Assembly (NCBI GenBank): GCA_963978545.1
Contig: OZ021722.1
Location: 15,752,801-15,816,800, forward strand
Direction of reading: 5' to 3'
DNA from: Linyphia triangularis
Lineage: Eukaryota > Arthropoda > Arachnida > Araneae > Linyphiidae
Length of the DNA stretch: 64,000 nucleotides
Shown here: positions 25,838-37,612 of the stretch, piece by piece
Layout of the letters: each line of letters opens with the position of its first letter
Position numbering within the stretch: position 1 is the stretch's first letter
Program-made: the position numbers and the translations under genes
The notes under the pieces: generated by a model
Databases searched by the model: none
What the model saw: the letters and a program-made list of their open reading frames with translations, nothing else
Told to the model about the DNA's origin: nothing

Positions 25838-26993
25838 GCAATTTTCTCGAAAATACAATTCCTTATTGAAATCACATGGCGGACTATTCAATGAATAATT
25901 GTTCAAAAATTAAAATTTTCAAAATTTTTTCCCGTTTGTGATATTGTAACTTATATATAGGAGAATATCCAATTTCAATTTTATAACACTCACTAAATAA
26001 GAAGCGGGTCTATAGTTGGTTCAAAATGTGCAATTTTCTCAAAAATAAAATTTCACAATTGAAAACAAATGCCGGACTGTTCAATGAATTATTGTTCAAA
26101 AAGTAAAATTTTCAAAATTTGTTCCGGTGTGTGATATTGAAGCTTATATATAGGAGAATCTCCAATTCCAATTTTATAACACTCACTAAATAAGAAGTGG
26201 GTCTATAGTTGGTTCAAAATGTGCAATTTTCTCAAAAATAAGATTTCGCCATTGGAAACACATGACGGACTGTTCAATGAATTATTGTTCAAAAAGTAAA
26301 ATTTTCAAAATTTTTTCCGGTTTGTGATATTAAAGCTTATATATAGGAGAATCTCCAATTCCAATTTTATAACACTCACTAAATAAAAAGTGGGTCTATA
26401 GTTGGTTCAAAATGTGCAAATTTCTCAAAAATAAAATTTCCCCATTGAAAACACATGACGGACTATTCAATGAATTATTGTTCAAAAAGTAAAATTTTCA
26501 AAAATTTTTCCGGTTTGTGATATCGAAGCTCATATATAGGAGAATTTCGAATTTGAATTTTATAACACTCACTAAATAAGAAGTGGGTCTAAAGTTGTTC
26601 CAAAAAGTGCGATTTTCTCAAAAATAAGATTTCGCCATTGAAAACACATGACGGACTCTTCAATGAATAATTTTTCAAAAAGTAAAATTTTCAAAATTTG
26701 TTCCGGTGTGTGATATTGAAGCTTATATATAGGAGAATCTCCAATTCCAATTTTACAACACTCACTAAATAAGAAGCGGGTCTATAGTTGGTTCAAAATG
26801 TGCAATTTTCTCAAAAATAAAATTTCACAATTGAAAACACATGGCGGACTGTTCAATGAATTATTGTTCAAAAAGTAAAATTTTCAAAATTTTTTCCGGT
26901 TTGTGATATTGAAGCTCATATATAGGAGAATCTCCTATTCGAATTTTATAACACTCACTAAATAAGAAGTGGGTCTAAAGTTGGTCCTAAAAA
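25838..26993 (+). repeat. Six monomer equivalents
   Basis: 1,156 bp, third member of the set with 1303 and 12350. The second monomer here reads ttgttccggtgtgtg where the other two read ttgttccgtttggtg, a patch of sequence conversion from another monomer. Confidence 0.94.
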
Positions 26994-27692
26994 TTGAACT
27001 TTCAAAATTTTCGTTTAAAATTTTCCCCATGTTAACAGTATGGAAAATTTCACACTTCTAAATTTTCAAAATTTTACAATCATTTTGCAACTAGGGTAAC
27101 AGAAATTGTCATCCGAATCGATTTCCACATTCAAGTGGTTATTAAAATGAAATTTTACTTCTCAAAATTCGGTTATTGCCAAAAAATATTTATATCCCTT
27201 TGAATATACATTAAACTTGCCAATCCTTAGGCAATTTTCCAATCCTCAATTTTCGAATTTTAACCTTAATTTGTAGCCTAGGATAATAAAAGTTATCTTC
27301 CGATTTCTTTCTGATCATCAATTTGCTCATGAAATATTATTTTAGTACACAAAATCGAAGCAATGCAACGTAAAATAAAGCCTCAAAACAGTTTCTGAGC
27401 GCTTCCGTTTCAAAATTTCAACTTCTCATAGAGCTATTCAAAAATAGTTTTTTTTGCCAAAATTTTGAAATTTGTTTGATTTTTAATGTGTTTTTGAATA
27501 AAAAAAACACAATTTTTAACCATTTGTTAAAAATGAAATTTTCCATTCAAATACACTCAAAACTGAAATATTTCAAGATTTTCGAAAAATTGAATTTTTT
27601 ATTTTTAGAATACTTTTTTTTAATTAAAATTTGGTACAAGAATAACTATAAAACATATATCCAACTGCAATTCCCAATTTGAAAGCATTTGA
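26994..27692 (+). repeat. L module F13, form I
   Basis: 699 bp with the 68-codon frame at 27476; private aaaaaatatttatatc. Confidence 0.93.
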
Positions 27693-28076
27693 GCAATTTT
27701 CTCGAAAATAAAATTCCCCATTGAAATAACATTTCGGACTATTCAATGAATAATTGTTCAAAAATTAAAATTTTTAAAATTTTTTCCCGTTTGTGATATT
27801 GAAGCTTATACATAGGAGAATATCCAATTTCAATTTTATAACACTCACTAAATAAAAAGTGGGTCTAAAGTTGTTCCAAAAAGTGCAATTTTCTAAAAAA
27901 TAAAATTTCCCCATTGAAAACACATGGTGGACTGTTCAATGAATTATTGTTAAAAAAGTAAAATTTTCAAAATTTTTTCCGGTTTGTGATATTGAAGCTC
28001 ATATATAGGAGAATCTCCTATTCGAATTTTATAACACTCACTAAATAAGAAGTGGGTCTAAAGTTGGTCCTAAAAA
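27693..28076 (+). repeat. Two monomer equivalents
   Basis: 384 bp with private changes aaaatttttaaaat and cacatggtggac. Confidence 0.93.
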
Positions 28077-28787
28077 TTGAACTTTCAAAATTTTCGTTTC
28101 AAATTTTCCCCATGTTAACATTATGGAAAATTTCACACTTCTAAATTTTCAAAATTTTACAATCATTTTGCAACTAAGGTAACAGAAATTGTCATCCGAA
28201 TCGATTTCCACATTCAAGTGGTTATTAAAATGAAATTTTACTTCTCAAAATTCGGTTATTGCCAAAAAAATCTTTATATCCCTTTGAATATACATTAAAC
28301 TTGCCAATCCTTAGGCAATTTTCCAATTCTCAATTTTCGAATTTTAACCTTAATTTGTAGCCTAGGATAATAAAAGTCATCTTTCGATTTCTTTCTGATC
28401 ATCAATTTGCTCATGAAATATTATTTTAGTACACAATATCGAAGCAATGCTAAGTAAATTAAAGCCTCAAAACAGTTTCTGAGCGCTTTCGTTTCAAAAT
28501 TTCAACTTCTCATAGAGCTATTCAAAAATAGTTTTTTTTGCCAAAATTTTGAAATTTGTTTGATTTTTAATGTGTTTTTGAATAAAAAAACACAATTTGG
28601 AACAATTTGTTAAAAATGAAATTTTCCATTCAAATACACTCAAAACTGAAATATTTCAAGATTTTCGAATTTTTGAATTTTGAATTGAATTTTTTATTTT
28701 TAGAATACTTTTTTTTAATTAAAATTTGGTACAAGAATAACTATAAAACATATATCCAACTGCAATTCGCAATTTGAAAGCATTTGA
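28077..28787 (+). repeat. L module F14, form II
   Basis: 711 bp, with the acattatgg variant. It is the last form II module before the array changes to form III. Confidence 0.93.
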
Positions 28788-31678
28788 GCAATTTTCTCGA
28801 AAATACAATTCCTTATTGAAATCACATGGCGGACTATTCAATGAATAATTGTTCAAAAATTAAAATTTTCAAAATTTTTTCCCGTTTGTGATATTGTAAC
28901 TTATATATAGGAGAATATCCAATTTCAATTTTATAACACTCACTAAATAAGAAGCGGGTCTATAGTTGGTTCAAAATGTGTAATTTTCTCAAAAATAAAA
29001 TTTCACAATTGAAAACAAATGCCGGACTGTTCAATGAATTATTGTTCAAAAAGTAAAATTTTCAAAATTTGTTCCGGTGTGTGATATTGAAGCTTATATA
29101 TAGGAGAATCTCCAATTCCAATTTTATAACACTCACTAAATAAGAAGTGGGTCTATAGTTGGTTCAAAATGTGCAATTTTCTCAAAAATAAGATTTCGCC
29201 ATTGGAAACACATGACGGACTGTTCAATGAATTATTGTTCAAAAAGTAAAATTTTCAAAATTTTTTCCGGTTTGTGATATTAAAGCTTATATATAGGAGA
29301 ATCTCCAATTCCAATTTTATAACACTCACTAAATAAAAAGTGGGTCTATAGTTGGTTCAAAATGTGCAAATTTCTCAAAAATAAAATTTCCCCATTGAAA
29401 ACACATGGCGGACTGTTCAATGAATTATTGTTCAAAAAGTAAAATTTTCAAAATTTTTTCCGGTTTGTGATATTGAAGCTCATATAGAGGAGAATCTCGA
29501 ATTTGAATTTTATAACACTCACTAAATAAGAAGGGGGTCTAAAATTGTTCCAAAAAGTGCAATTTTCTCAAAAATAAGATTTCGCCATTGGAAACACATG
29601 ACGGACTATTCAATGAATAATTTTTCAAAAAGTAAAATTTTCAAAATTTGTTCCGGTGTGTGATATTGTAACTTATATATAGGAGAATATCCAATTCCAA
29701 TTTTATAACACTCACTGAATAAGAAGCGGGTCTATAGTTGGTTCAAAATGTGCAATTTTCTCAAAAATAAAATTTCACAATTGAAAACACATGGCGGACT
29801 GTTCAATGAATTATTGTTCAAAAAGTAAAATTTTCAAAATTTGTTCCGGTGTGTGATATTGAAGCTTATATATAGGAGAATCTCCAATTCCAATTTTATA
29901 ACACTCACTAAATAAAATGTGTGTCTATAGTTGGTTCAAAATGTGCAAATTTCTCAAAAATAAAATTTCCCCATTGAAAACGCATGGCGGACTGTTCAAT
30001 GAATTATTGTTCAAAAAGTAAAATTTTCAAAATTTTTTCCGGTTTGTGATATCGAAGCTCATATATAGGAGAATCTCGAATTTGAATTTTATAACACTCA
30101 CTAAATAAGAAGTGGGTCTAAAGTTGTTCCAAAAAGTGCAATTTTCTCAAAAATAAAATTTCACAATTGAAAACACATGGCGGACTGTTTAATGAATTAT
30201 TGTTCAAAAAGTAAAATTTTCAAAATTTGTTCCGGTGTGTGATATTGAAGCTTATATATAGGAGAATCTCCAATTCCAATTTTATAACACTCACTAAATA
30301 AGATGTGTGTCTATAGTTGGTTCAAAATGTGCAAATTTCTCAAAAATAAAATTTCCCCATTGAAAACGCATGGCGGACTGTTCAATGAATTATTGTTAAA
30401 AAAGTAAAATTTTCAAAATTTTTTCCGGTTTGTGATATTGAAGCTCATATATAGGAGAATCTCCTATTCGAATTTTATAACACTCACTAAATAAGAAGTG
30501 GGTCTAAAGTTGTTCCAAAAAGTGCAATTTTCTCAAAAATAAGATTTCGCCATTGGAAACACATGACGGACTATTCAATGAATAATTTTTCAAAAAGTAA
30601 AATTTTCAAAATTTGTTCCGGTGTGTGATATTGAAGCTTATATACAGGAGAATCTCCAATTCCAATTTTATAACACTCACTGAATAAGAAGCGGGTCTAT
30701 AGTTGGTTCAAAATGTGCAATTTTCTCAAAAATAAAATTTCACAATTGAAAACACATGGCGGACTGTTCAATGAATTATTGTTCAAAAAGTAAAATTTTC
30801 AAAATTTTTTCCGGTTTGTGATATTGAAGCTTATATATAGGAGAATCTCCAATTCCAATTTTATAACACTCACTAAATAAGATGTGGGTCTATAGTTGGT
30901 TCAAAATGTGCAAATTTCTCAAAAATAAAATTTCCCCATTGAAAACACATGGCGGACTGTTCAATGAATTATTGTTCAAAAAGTAAAATTTTCAAAATTT
31001 TTTCCGGTTTGTGATATCGAAGCTCATATATAGGAGAATCTCGAATTTGAATTTTATAACACTCACTAAATAAGAAGTGGGTCTAAAGTTGTTCCAAAAA
31101 GTGCAATTTTCTCAAAAATAAGATTTCGCCATTGGAAACACATGACGGACTATTCAATGAATAATTTTTCAAAAAGTAAAATTTTCAAAATTTGTTCCGG
31201 TGTGTGATATTGAAGCTTATATATAGGAGAATCTCCAATTCCAATTTTATTCCTCACTAAATAAGAAGCGGGTCTATAGTTGGTTCAAAATGTGCAATTT
31301 TCTCAAAAATAAAATTTCACAATTGAAAGCACATGGCGGACTGTTCAATGAATAATTTTTCAAAAAGTAAAATTTTCAAATTTTTTTTCGGTGTGTGATA
31401 TTGAAGCTTATATATAGGAGAATCTCCAATTCCAATTTTATAACACTCACTAAATAAGAAGTGGGTCTATAGTTGGTTCAAAATGTGCAAATTTCTCAAA
31501 AATAAAATTTCCCCATTGAAAACACATGGCGGACTGTTCAATGAATTATTTTTCAAAAAGTAAAATTTTCAAAATTTTTTCCGGTTTGTGATATTGAAGC
31601 TCATATATAGGAGAATCTCATATTCGAATTTTATAACACTCACTAAATAAGAAGTGGGTCTAAAGTTGGTCCTAAAAA
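28788..31678 (+). repeat. Fifteen monomer equivalents
   Basis: About 2,891 bp. It starts like the six-monomer block at 25838 (gatattaaagctt monomer) and then joins, near 29400, the monomer series of the 20-monomer block (gaagggggtc onward). It has only one ttattcctcac monomer (near 31248), so one nested six-mer is missing. The right end matches that of the block ending at 19153. Confidence 0.92.
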
Positions 31679-32377
31679 TTGAACTTTCAAAATTTTCGTT
31701 TAAAATTTTTCCCATGTTAACAGTATGGAAAATTTCACACTTCTAAATTTTCAAAATTTTACAATCATTTTGCAACTAGGGTAACAGAAATTGTCATCCG
31801 AATCGATTTCCACATTCAAGTGGTTATTAAAATGAAATTTTACTTCTCAAAATTCGGTTATTGCCAAAAAAATCTTTATATCCCTTTGAATGTACATTAA
31901 ACTTGCCAATCCTTAGGCAATTTTCCAATTCTCAATTTTCGAATTTTAACCTTAATTTGTAGCCTAGGTTAATAAAAGTCATCTTTCGATTTCTTTCTGA
32001 TCATCAATTTGCTCATGAAATATTATTTTAGTACACAATATCGAAGCAATGCTACGTAAAATAAAGCCTCAAAACAGTTTCTGAGCGCTTTCGTTTCAAA
32101 ATTTCAACTTCTCATAGAGCTATTCAAAAATAGTTTTTTTTGCCAAAATTTTGAAATTTGTTTGATTTTTAATGTGTTTTTGAATAAAAAAACACAATTT
32201 GGAACCATTTGTTAAAAATGAAATTTTCCATTCAAATACACTCAAAACTGAAATATTTCAAGATTTTCGAAAAATTGAATTTTTTATTTTTAGAATACTT
32301 TTTTTTAATTAAAATTTGTTACAAGAATAACTATAAAACATATATCCAACTGCAATTCGCAATTTGAAAGCATTTGA
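31679..32377 (+). repeat. L module F15, form III
   Basis: 699 bp. It reads ggaaccatttg, gctacgtaaaataaag, tttaaaatttttccc and lacks the 12-bp insertion: all features of the minus-arm modules and not of the plus arm to its left. Private gtagcctaggttaat. Confidence 0.92.
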
Positions 32378-32954
32378 GCAATTTTCTCGAAAATACAATT
32401 CTACATTGAAATTACATGGCGGACTATTCAATGAATAATTGTTCAAAAAGTAAAATTTTCAAAATTTGTTCCGTTTGGTGATATTGAAGCTTATATATAG
32501 GAGAATCTCCAATTCCAATTTTATAACACTCACTAAATAAGAAGTGGGTCTATAGTTGGTTCAAAATGTGCAATTTTCTCAAAAATAAGATTTCGCCATT
32601 GGAAACACATGACGGACTGTTCAATGAATTATTGTTCAAAAAGTAAAATTTTCAAAATTTTTTCCGGTTTGTGATATTAAAGCTTATATATAGGAGAATC
32701 TCCAATTCCAATTTTATAACACTCACTAAATAAAAAGTGGGTCTATAGTTGGTTCAAAATGTGCAAATTTCTCAAAAATAAAATTTCCCCATTGAAAACA
32801 CATGGCGGACTGTTCAATGAATTATTGTTAAAAAAGTAAAATTTTCAAAATTTTTTCCGGTTTGTGATATTGAAGCTCATATATAGGAGAATCTCCTATT
32901 CGAATTTTATAACACTCACTAAATAAGAAGTGGGTCTAAAGTTGGTCCTAAAAA
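32378..32954 (+). repeat. Three monomer equivalents
   Basis: 577 bp. The first monomer joins caattctacattg, seen only here and at 33670, to ccgtttggtgatatt monomers of the form II type, so the block is a mosaic of the two arms' repeat types. Confidence 0.92.
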
Positions 32955-33653
32955 TTGAACTTTCAAAATTTTCGTTTCAAATTTTCCCCATGTTAACAGT
33001 ATGGAAAATTTCACACTTCTAAATTTTCAAAATTTTACAATCATTTTGCAACTAAGGTAACAGAAATTGTCATCCGAATCGATTTCCACATTCAAGTGGT
33101 TATTAAAATGAAATTTTACTTCTCAAAATTCGGTTATTGCCAAAAAAATCTTTATATCCCTTTGAATATACATTAAACTTGCCAATCCTTAGGCAATTTT
33201 CCAATTCTCAATTTTCGAATTTTAACCTTAATTTGTAGCCTAGGATAATAAAAGTCATCTTTCGATTTCTTTCTGATCATCAATTTGCTCATGAAATATT
33301 ATTTTAGTACACAATATCGAAGCAATGCTAAGTAAATTAAAGCCTCAAAACAGTTTCTGAGCGCTTTCGTTTCAAAATTTCAACTTCTCATAGAGCTATT
33401 CAAAAATAGTTTTTTTTGCCAAAATTTTGAAATTTGTTTGATTTTTAATGTGTTTTTGAATAAAAAAACACAATTTGGAACCATTTGTTAAAAATGAAAT
33501 TTTCCATTCAAATACACTCAAAACTGAAATATTTCAAGATTTTCGAAAAATTGAATTTTTTATTTTTAGAATACTTTTTATTAATTAAAATTTGTTACAA
33601 GAATAACTATAAAACATACATCCAACTGCAATTCGCAATTTGAAAGCATTTGA
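32955..33653 (+). repeat. L module F16, mosaic of forms II and III
   Basis: 699 bp. The left part is form II (tttcaaattttcccc, aactaaggtaac, gctaagtaaatt), the right part form III (ggaaccatttg, cgaaaaattgaat). It is the last plus-oriented L and its right half is one arm of the inverted repeat across the orientation switch. Confidence 0.9.
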
Positions 33654-33794
33654 GCAATTTTCTCGAAAATACAATTCTACATTGAAATTACATGGCGGAC
33701 TATTCAATGAATAATTGTTCAAAAAGTAAAATTTTCAAAATTTGTTCCGGTTGGTGATATTGAAGCTTATATATAGGAGTTGAAGCTTATATAT
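33654..33794. other. Inversion junction with short direct duplication
   Basis: Plus-oriented monomer sequence ends at aggag (33779). The 15 bases ttgaagcttatatat at 33760-33774 are repeated at 33780-33794, and minus-oriented L sequence (tgtattttcaag) starts directly after. All L modules to the left are plus and all to the right are minus. The duplication suggests a templated or microhomology-based repair event. An assembly error is the main alternative. Confidence 0.88.
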
Positions 33795-33814
33795 TGTATT
33801 TTCAAGAAAATTGC

Positions 33815-34164
33815 TCAAATGCTTTCAAATTGCGAATTGCAGTTGGATATATGTTTTATAATTATTCTTGTACCAAATTTTAATTAAAAAAAAAGTATTC
33901 TAAAAATAAAAAATCCATTTTTTCGAAAATCTTGAAATATTTCAGTTTGGAGTGTATTTGAATGGAAAATTTCATTTTTAACAAATGGTTCCAAATTGTG
34001 TTTTTTTATTCAAAAACACATTAAAAATCAAACAAATTTCAAAATTTTGGCAAAAAAAAAAACTATTTTTGAATAGCTCTATGAGAAGTTGAAATTTTGA
34101 AACGAAAGCGCTCAGAAACTGTTTTGAGGCTTTATTTTACGTAGCATTGCTTCGATTTTGTGTA
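33815..34164 (-). repeat. L module R1, truncated
   Basis: 350 bp of a form III module that stops at gattttgtgta and goes straight into monomer sequence ttgcacattttgaacc. The other half (about 349 bp) is lost. Same breakpoint as R11 and R20, and the same cagtttggagtg variant, so all three descend from one deletion. Confidence 0.92.
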
Positions 34165-34360
34165 TTGCACATTTTGAACCAACTATAGACCCACTTCTTA
34201 TTTAGTGAGTGTTATAAAATTGGAATTGGAGATTCTCCTATATATAAGCTTCAATATCACATACGGGAAAAAATTTTGAAAATTTTAATTTTTGAACAAT
34301 TATTCATTGAATAGTCCGCCATGTGAATTCATTGGGGAATTGTATTTTCGAGAAAATTGC
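34165..34360 (-). repeat. One monomer equivalent
   Basis: 196 bp between the truncated module and R2; the same short block is at 48089. Contains the tatataagcttcaa mark with a HindIII-type AAGCTT core and catgtgaattcattgg. A private catacggga replaces the usual cacaaacggga near 34258. Confidence 0.92.
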
Positions 34361-35059
34361 TCAAATGCTTTCAAATTGCGAATTGCAGTTGGATATATGT
34401 TTTATAGTTATTCTTGTACCAAATTTTAATTAAAAAAAAGTATTCTAAAAATAAAAAATTCAATATTTCGAAAATATTTAAATATTTCAGTTTTGAGTGT
34501 ATTTGAATGGAAAATTTCATTTTTAACAAATGGTTCCAAATTGTGTTTTTTTATTCAAAAACACATTAAAAATCAAACAAATTTCAAAATTTTGGCAAAA
34601 AAAACTATTTTTGAATAGCTCTATGTGAAGTTGAAATTTTGAAACGAAAGCGCTCAGAAACTGTTTTGAGGCTTTATTTTACGTAGCATTGCTTCGATTT
34701 TGTGTACTAAAATAACATTTCATGAACAAATTGATGATCAGAAAGAAATCGGAAGATGACTTTTATTATCCTAGGCTACAAATTAAGGTTAAAAATCGAA
34801 AATTGAGAAATGGAAAATTGCCTAAGGATTGGCAAGTTTAATGTATATTCAAAGGGATATAAATATTTTTATGGCAATAACCGAATTTTGAGAAGTAAAA
34901 TTTCATTTTAATAACTACTTGAATGTGGAAATCGATTCAGATGACAATTTCTGTTACCCTAGTTGCAAAATGATTGTAAAATTTTGAAAATTCAGAAGTG
35001 TGTAATCTTCCATACTGTTAACATGGGAAAAATTTTAAACGAAAATTTTGAAAGTTCAA
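34361..35059 (-). repeat. L module R2, form III
   Basis: 699 bp. Variants tttttatggcaataacc, ataactacttg and ctctatgtgaag are shared with R4 and R12, identifying these as one sub-lineage. Confidence 0.93.
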
Positions 35060-35829
35060 TTTTTAGGACCAACTTTAGACCCACTTCTTATTTAGTGAGT
35101 GTTATAAAATTCGAATAGGAGATTCTCATATATATGAGCTTCAATATCACAAACCGGAAAAAATTTTGAAAATTTTACTTTTTGAATAGTAATTCATTGA
35201 ACAGTCCGTCATGTGTTTTCAATGGGGAAATTTTATTTTTGAGAAATTTGCACATTTTGAACCAACTATAGACCCACTTCTTATTTAGTGAGTGTTATAA
35301 AATTGGAATTGGAGATTCTCCTATATATAAGCTTCAATATCACACACCGGAAAAAATTTTGAAAATTTTACTTTTTGAATAATAATTCATTGAACAGTCC
35401 GCCATGTGTTTTCAATGGGGAAATTTTATTTTTTAGAAAATTGCACTTTTTGGAACAACTTTAGACCCACTTCTTATTTAGTAAGTGTTATAAAATTGGA
35501 ATTGGAGATTCTCCTATATATAAGCTTCAATATCACACACGGGAAAAAATTTTGAAACTTTTACTTTTTGAACAATTATTCATTGAATAGTCCACAATGT
35601 GTTTTCAATGGGGGAATTTTATTTTTTAGAAAATTGCACTTTTTGGAACAACTTTAGACCCACTTTTTATTTAGTGAGTGTTATAAAATCGAAAATGGAG
35701 ACTCTCCTATATATAAGCTTCAATATCACAAACGGGAAAAAATTTTGAAAATTTTACTTTTTGAACAATTATTCATTGAATAGTCCGCCATGTGATTTCA
35801 ATGGGGAATTGTATTTTCAAGAAAATTGC
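35060..35829 (-). repeat. Four monomer equivalents
   Basis: 770 bp. Includes gattctcatatatatgag and gaatagtaattc private forms. L plus four monomers makes the 1,471-bp unit that dominates the minus arm. Confidence 0.93.
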
Positions 35830-36529
35830 TCAAATGCTTTCAAATTGCGAATTGCAGTTGGATATATGTTTTATAATTATTCTTGTACCAAATTTTAATT
35901 AAAAAAAAAAGTATTCTAAAAATAAAAAATTCAATTTTTCGAAAATCTTGAAATATTTCAGTTTTGAGTGTATTTGAATGGAAAATTTCATTTTTAACAA
36001 ATGGTTCCAAATTGTGTTTTTTTATTCAAAAACACATTAAAAATCAAACAAATTTCAAAATTTTGGCAAAAAAAACTATTTTTGAATAGCTCTATGAGAA
36101 GTTGAAATTTTGAAACGAAAGCGCTCAGAAACTGTTTTGAGGCTTTATTTTACGTAGCATTGCTTCGATTTTGTGTACTAAAATAACATTTCATGAGCAA
36201 ATTGATGATCAGAAAGAAATCGGAAGATGACTTTTATTATCCTAGGCTACAAATTAAGGTTAAAAATCGAAAATTGAGAATTGGAAAATTGCCTAAGGAT
36301 TGGCAAGTTTAATGTATATTCAAAGGGATATAAAGATTTTTTGGCAATAACCGAATTTTGAGAAGTAAAATTTCATTTTAATAACCACTTGAATGTGGAA
36401 ATCGATTCGGATGACAATTTCTGTTACCCTAGTTGCAAAATGATTGTAAAATTTTGAAAATTCAGAAGTGTGTAATTTTCTGTACTGTTAACATGGGAAA
36501 AATTTTAAACGAAAATTTTGAAAGTTCAA
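35830..36529 (-). repeat. L module R3, form III
   Basis: 700 bp, one extra base in the poly-A run after taatta. It has ttctgtactg near its far end, shared with R4 and R12. Confidence 0.93.
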
Positions 36530-36913
36530 TTTTTAGGACCAACTTTAGACCTACTTCTTGTTTAGTGAGTGTTATAAAATTCGAATAGGAGATTCTCCTA
36601 TATATGAGCTTCAATATCACAAACCGGAAAAAATTTTGAAAATATTCCTTTTTGAAAAATAATTCATTGTACAGTCCGTCATGTGTTTTCAATGGGGAAA
36701 TTTTATTTTTGAGAAATTTGCACATTTTGAACCAACTATAGACCCACTTCTTATTTAGTGAGTGTTATAAAATTGGAATTGGAGATTCTCCTATATATAA
36801 GCTTCAATATCACAAACGGGAAAAAATTTTGAAAATTTTAATTTTTGAACAATTATTCATTGAATAGTCCGCCATGTGAATTCATTGGGGAATTGTATTT
36901 TCGAGAAAATTGC
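36530..36913 (-). repeat. Two monomer equivalents
   Basis: 384 bp, with cttgtttagtgag and attcctttttgaaaaa variants. An 87-codon frame (36462-36725) runs through this block and into R3; its near-copy lies 1,083 bp on. I do not regard it as a gene. Confidence 0.92.
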
Positions 36914-37612
36914 TCAAATGCTTTCAAATTGCGAATTGCAGTTGGATATATGTTTTATAGTTATTCTTGTACCAAATTTTAATTAAAAAAAAGTATTCTA
37001 AAAATAAAAAATTCAATATTTCGAAAATCTTGAAATATTTCAGTTTTGAATGTATTTGAATGGAAAATTTCATTTTTAACAAATGGTTCCAAATTGTGTT
37101 TTTTTATTCAAAAACACATTAAAAATCAAACAAATTTCAAAATTTTGGCAAAAAAAACTATTTTTGAATAGCTCTATGTGAAGTTGAAATTTTGAAACGA
37201 AAGCGCTCAGAAACTGTTTTGAGGCTTTATTTTACGTAGCATTGCTTCGATTTTGTGTACTAAAATAACATTTCATGAACAAATTGATGATCAGAAAGAA
37301 ATCGGAAGATGACTTTTATTATCCTAGGCTACAAATTAAGGTTAAAAATCGAAAATTGAGAATTGGAAAATTGCCTAAGGATTGGCAAGTTTAATGTATA
37401 TTCAAAGGGATATAAATATTTTTATGGCAATAACCGAATTTTGAGAAGTAAAATTTCATTTTAATAACTACTTGAATGTGGAAATCGATTCGGATGACAA
37501 TTTCTGTTACCCTAGTTGCAAAATGATTGTAAAATTTTGAAAATTCAGAAGTGTGTAATTTTCTGTACTGTTAACATGGGAAAAATTTTAAACGAAAATT
37601 TTGAAAGTTCAA
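36914..37612 (-). repeat. L module R4, form III
   Basis: 699 bp, close to R2 and R12 (tttttatggcaat, ctatgtgaag). R3 to R4 spacing is 1,082 bp, the same as the form I unit of the plus arm. Confidence 0.93.

Larger units (their letters stand above)
24537..33779 (+). repeat. Plus-arm higher-order repeat, copy 3, ends at inversion
   Basis: Order is I-2, II-6, I-2, II-15, III-3, III and then the orientation switch. It follows copy 2 with an offset of about 13,489 bp for its first half. It then loses five monomers, about one six-monomer nested repeat, in the long block. After 31679 it changes to L form III, the form otherwise found only in the minus arm. Confidence 0.85.
33308..34164. repeat. Inverted repeat across the orientation switch
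   Basis: Left arm 33308-33675 and right arm 33793-34164 are reverse complements with scattered mismatches, for example gcaattttctcg against gcaattttcttg. The 117-bp spacer holds a partial monomer and the 15-bp duplication. Arms of about 370 bp could form a cruciform. The right arm ends where module R1 is truncated. Confidence 0.85.

Noticed and set aside
1..33779. CRISPR-like array, because of regular direct repeats
   Set aside because: The units are 193 bp and contiguous, with no unique spacers between short repeats, and there are no cas genes.
33760..33794. 15-bp duplication as a transposon target-site duplication
   Set aside because: Only 5 bases (aggag) lie between the copies, leaving no room for an element; a repair duplication at the inversion is simpler.
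36462..36725. 87-codon frame on the minus strand, with a near copy at 37545-37808
   Set aside because: It has an ATG but spans the boundary of monomers and L module R3/R4 and is closed by indels or stop codons in the equivalent places elsewhere. No signal peptide, motif or conserved family is visible.
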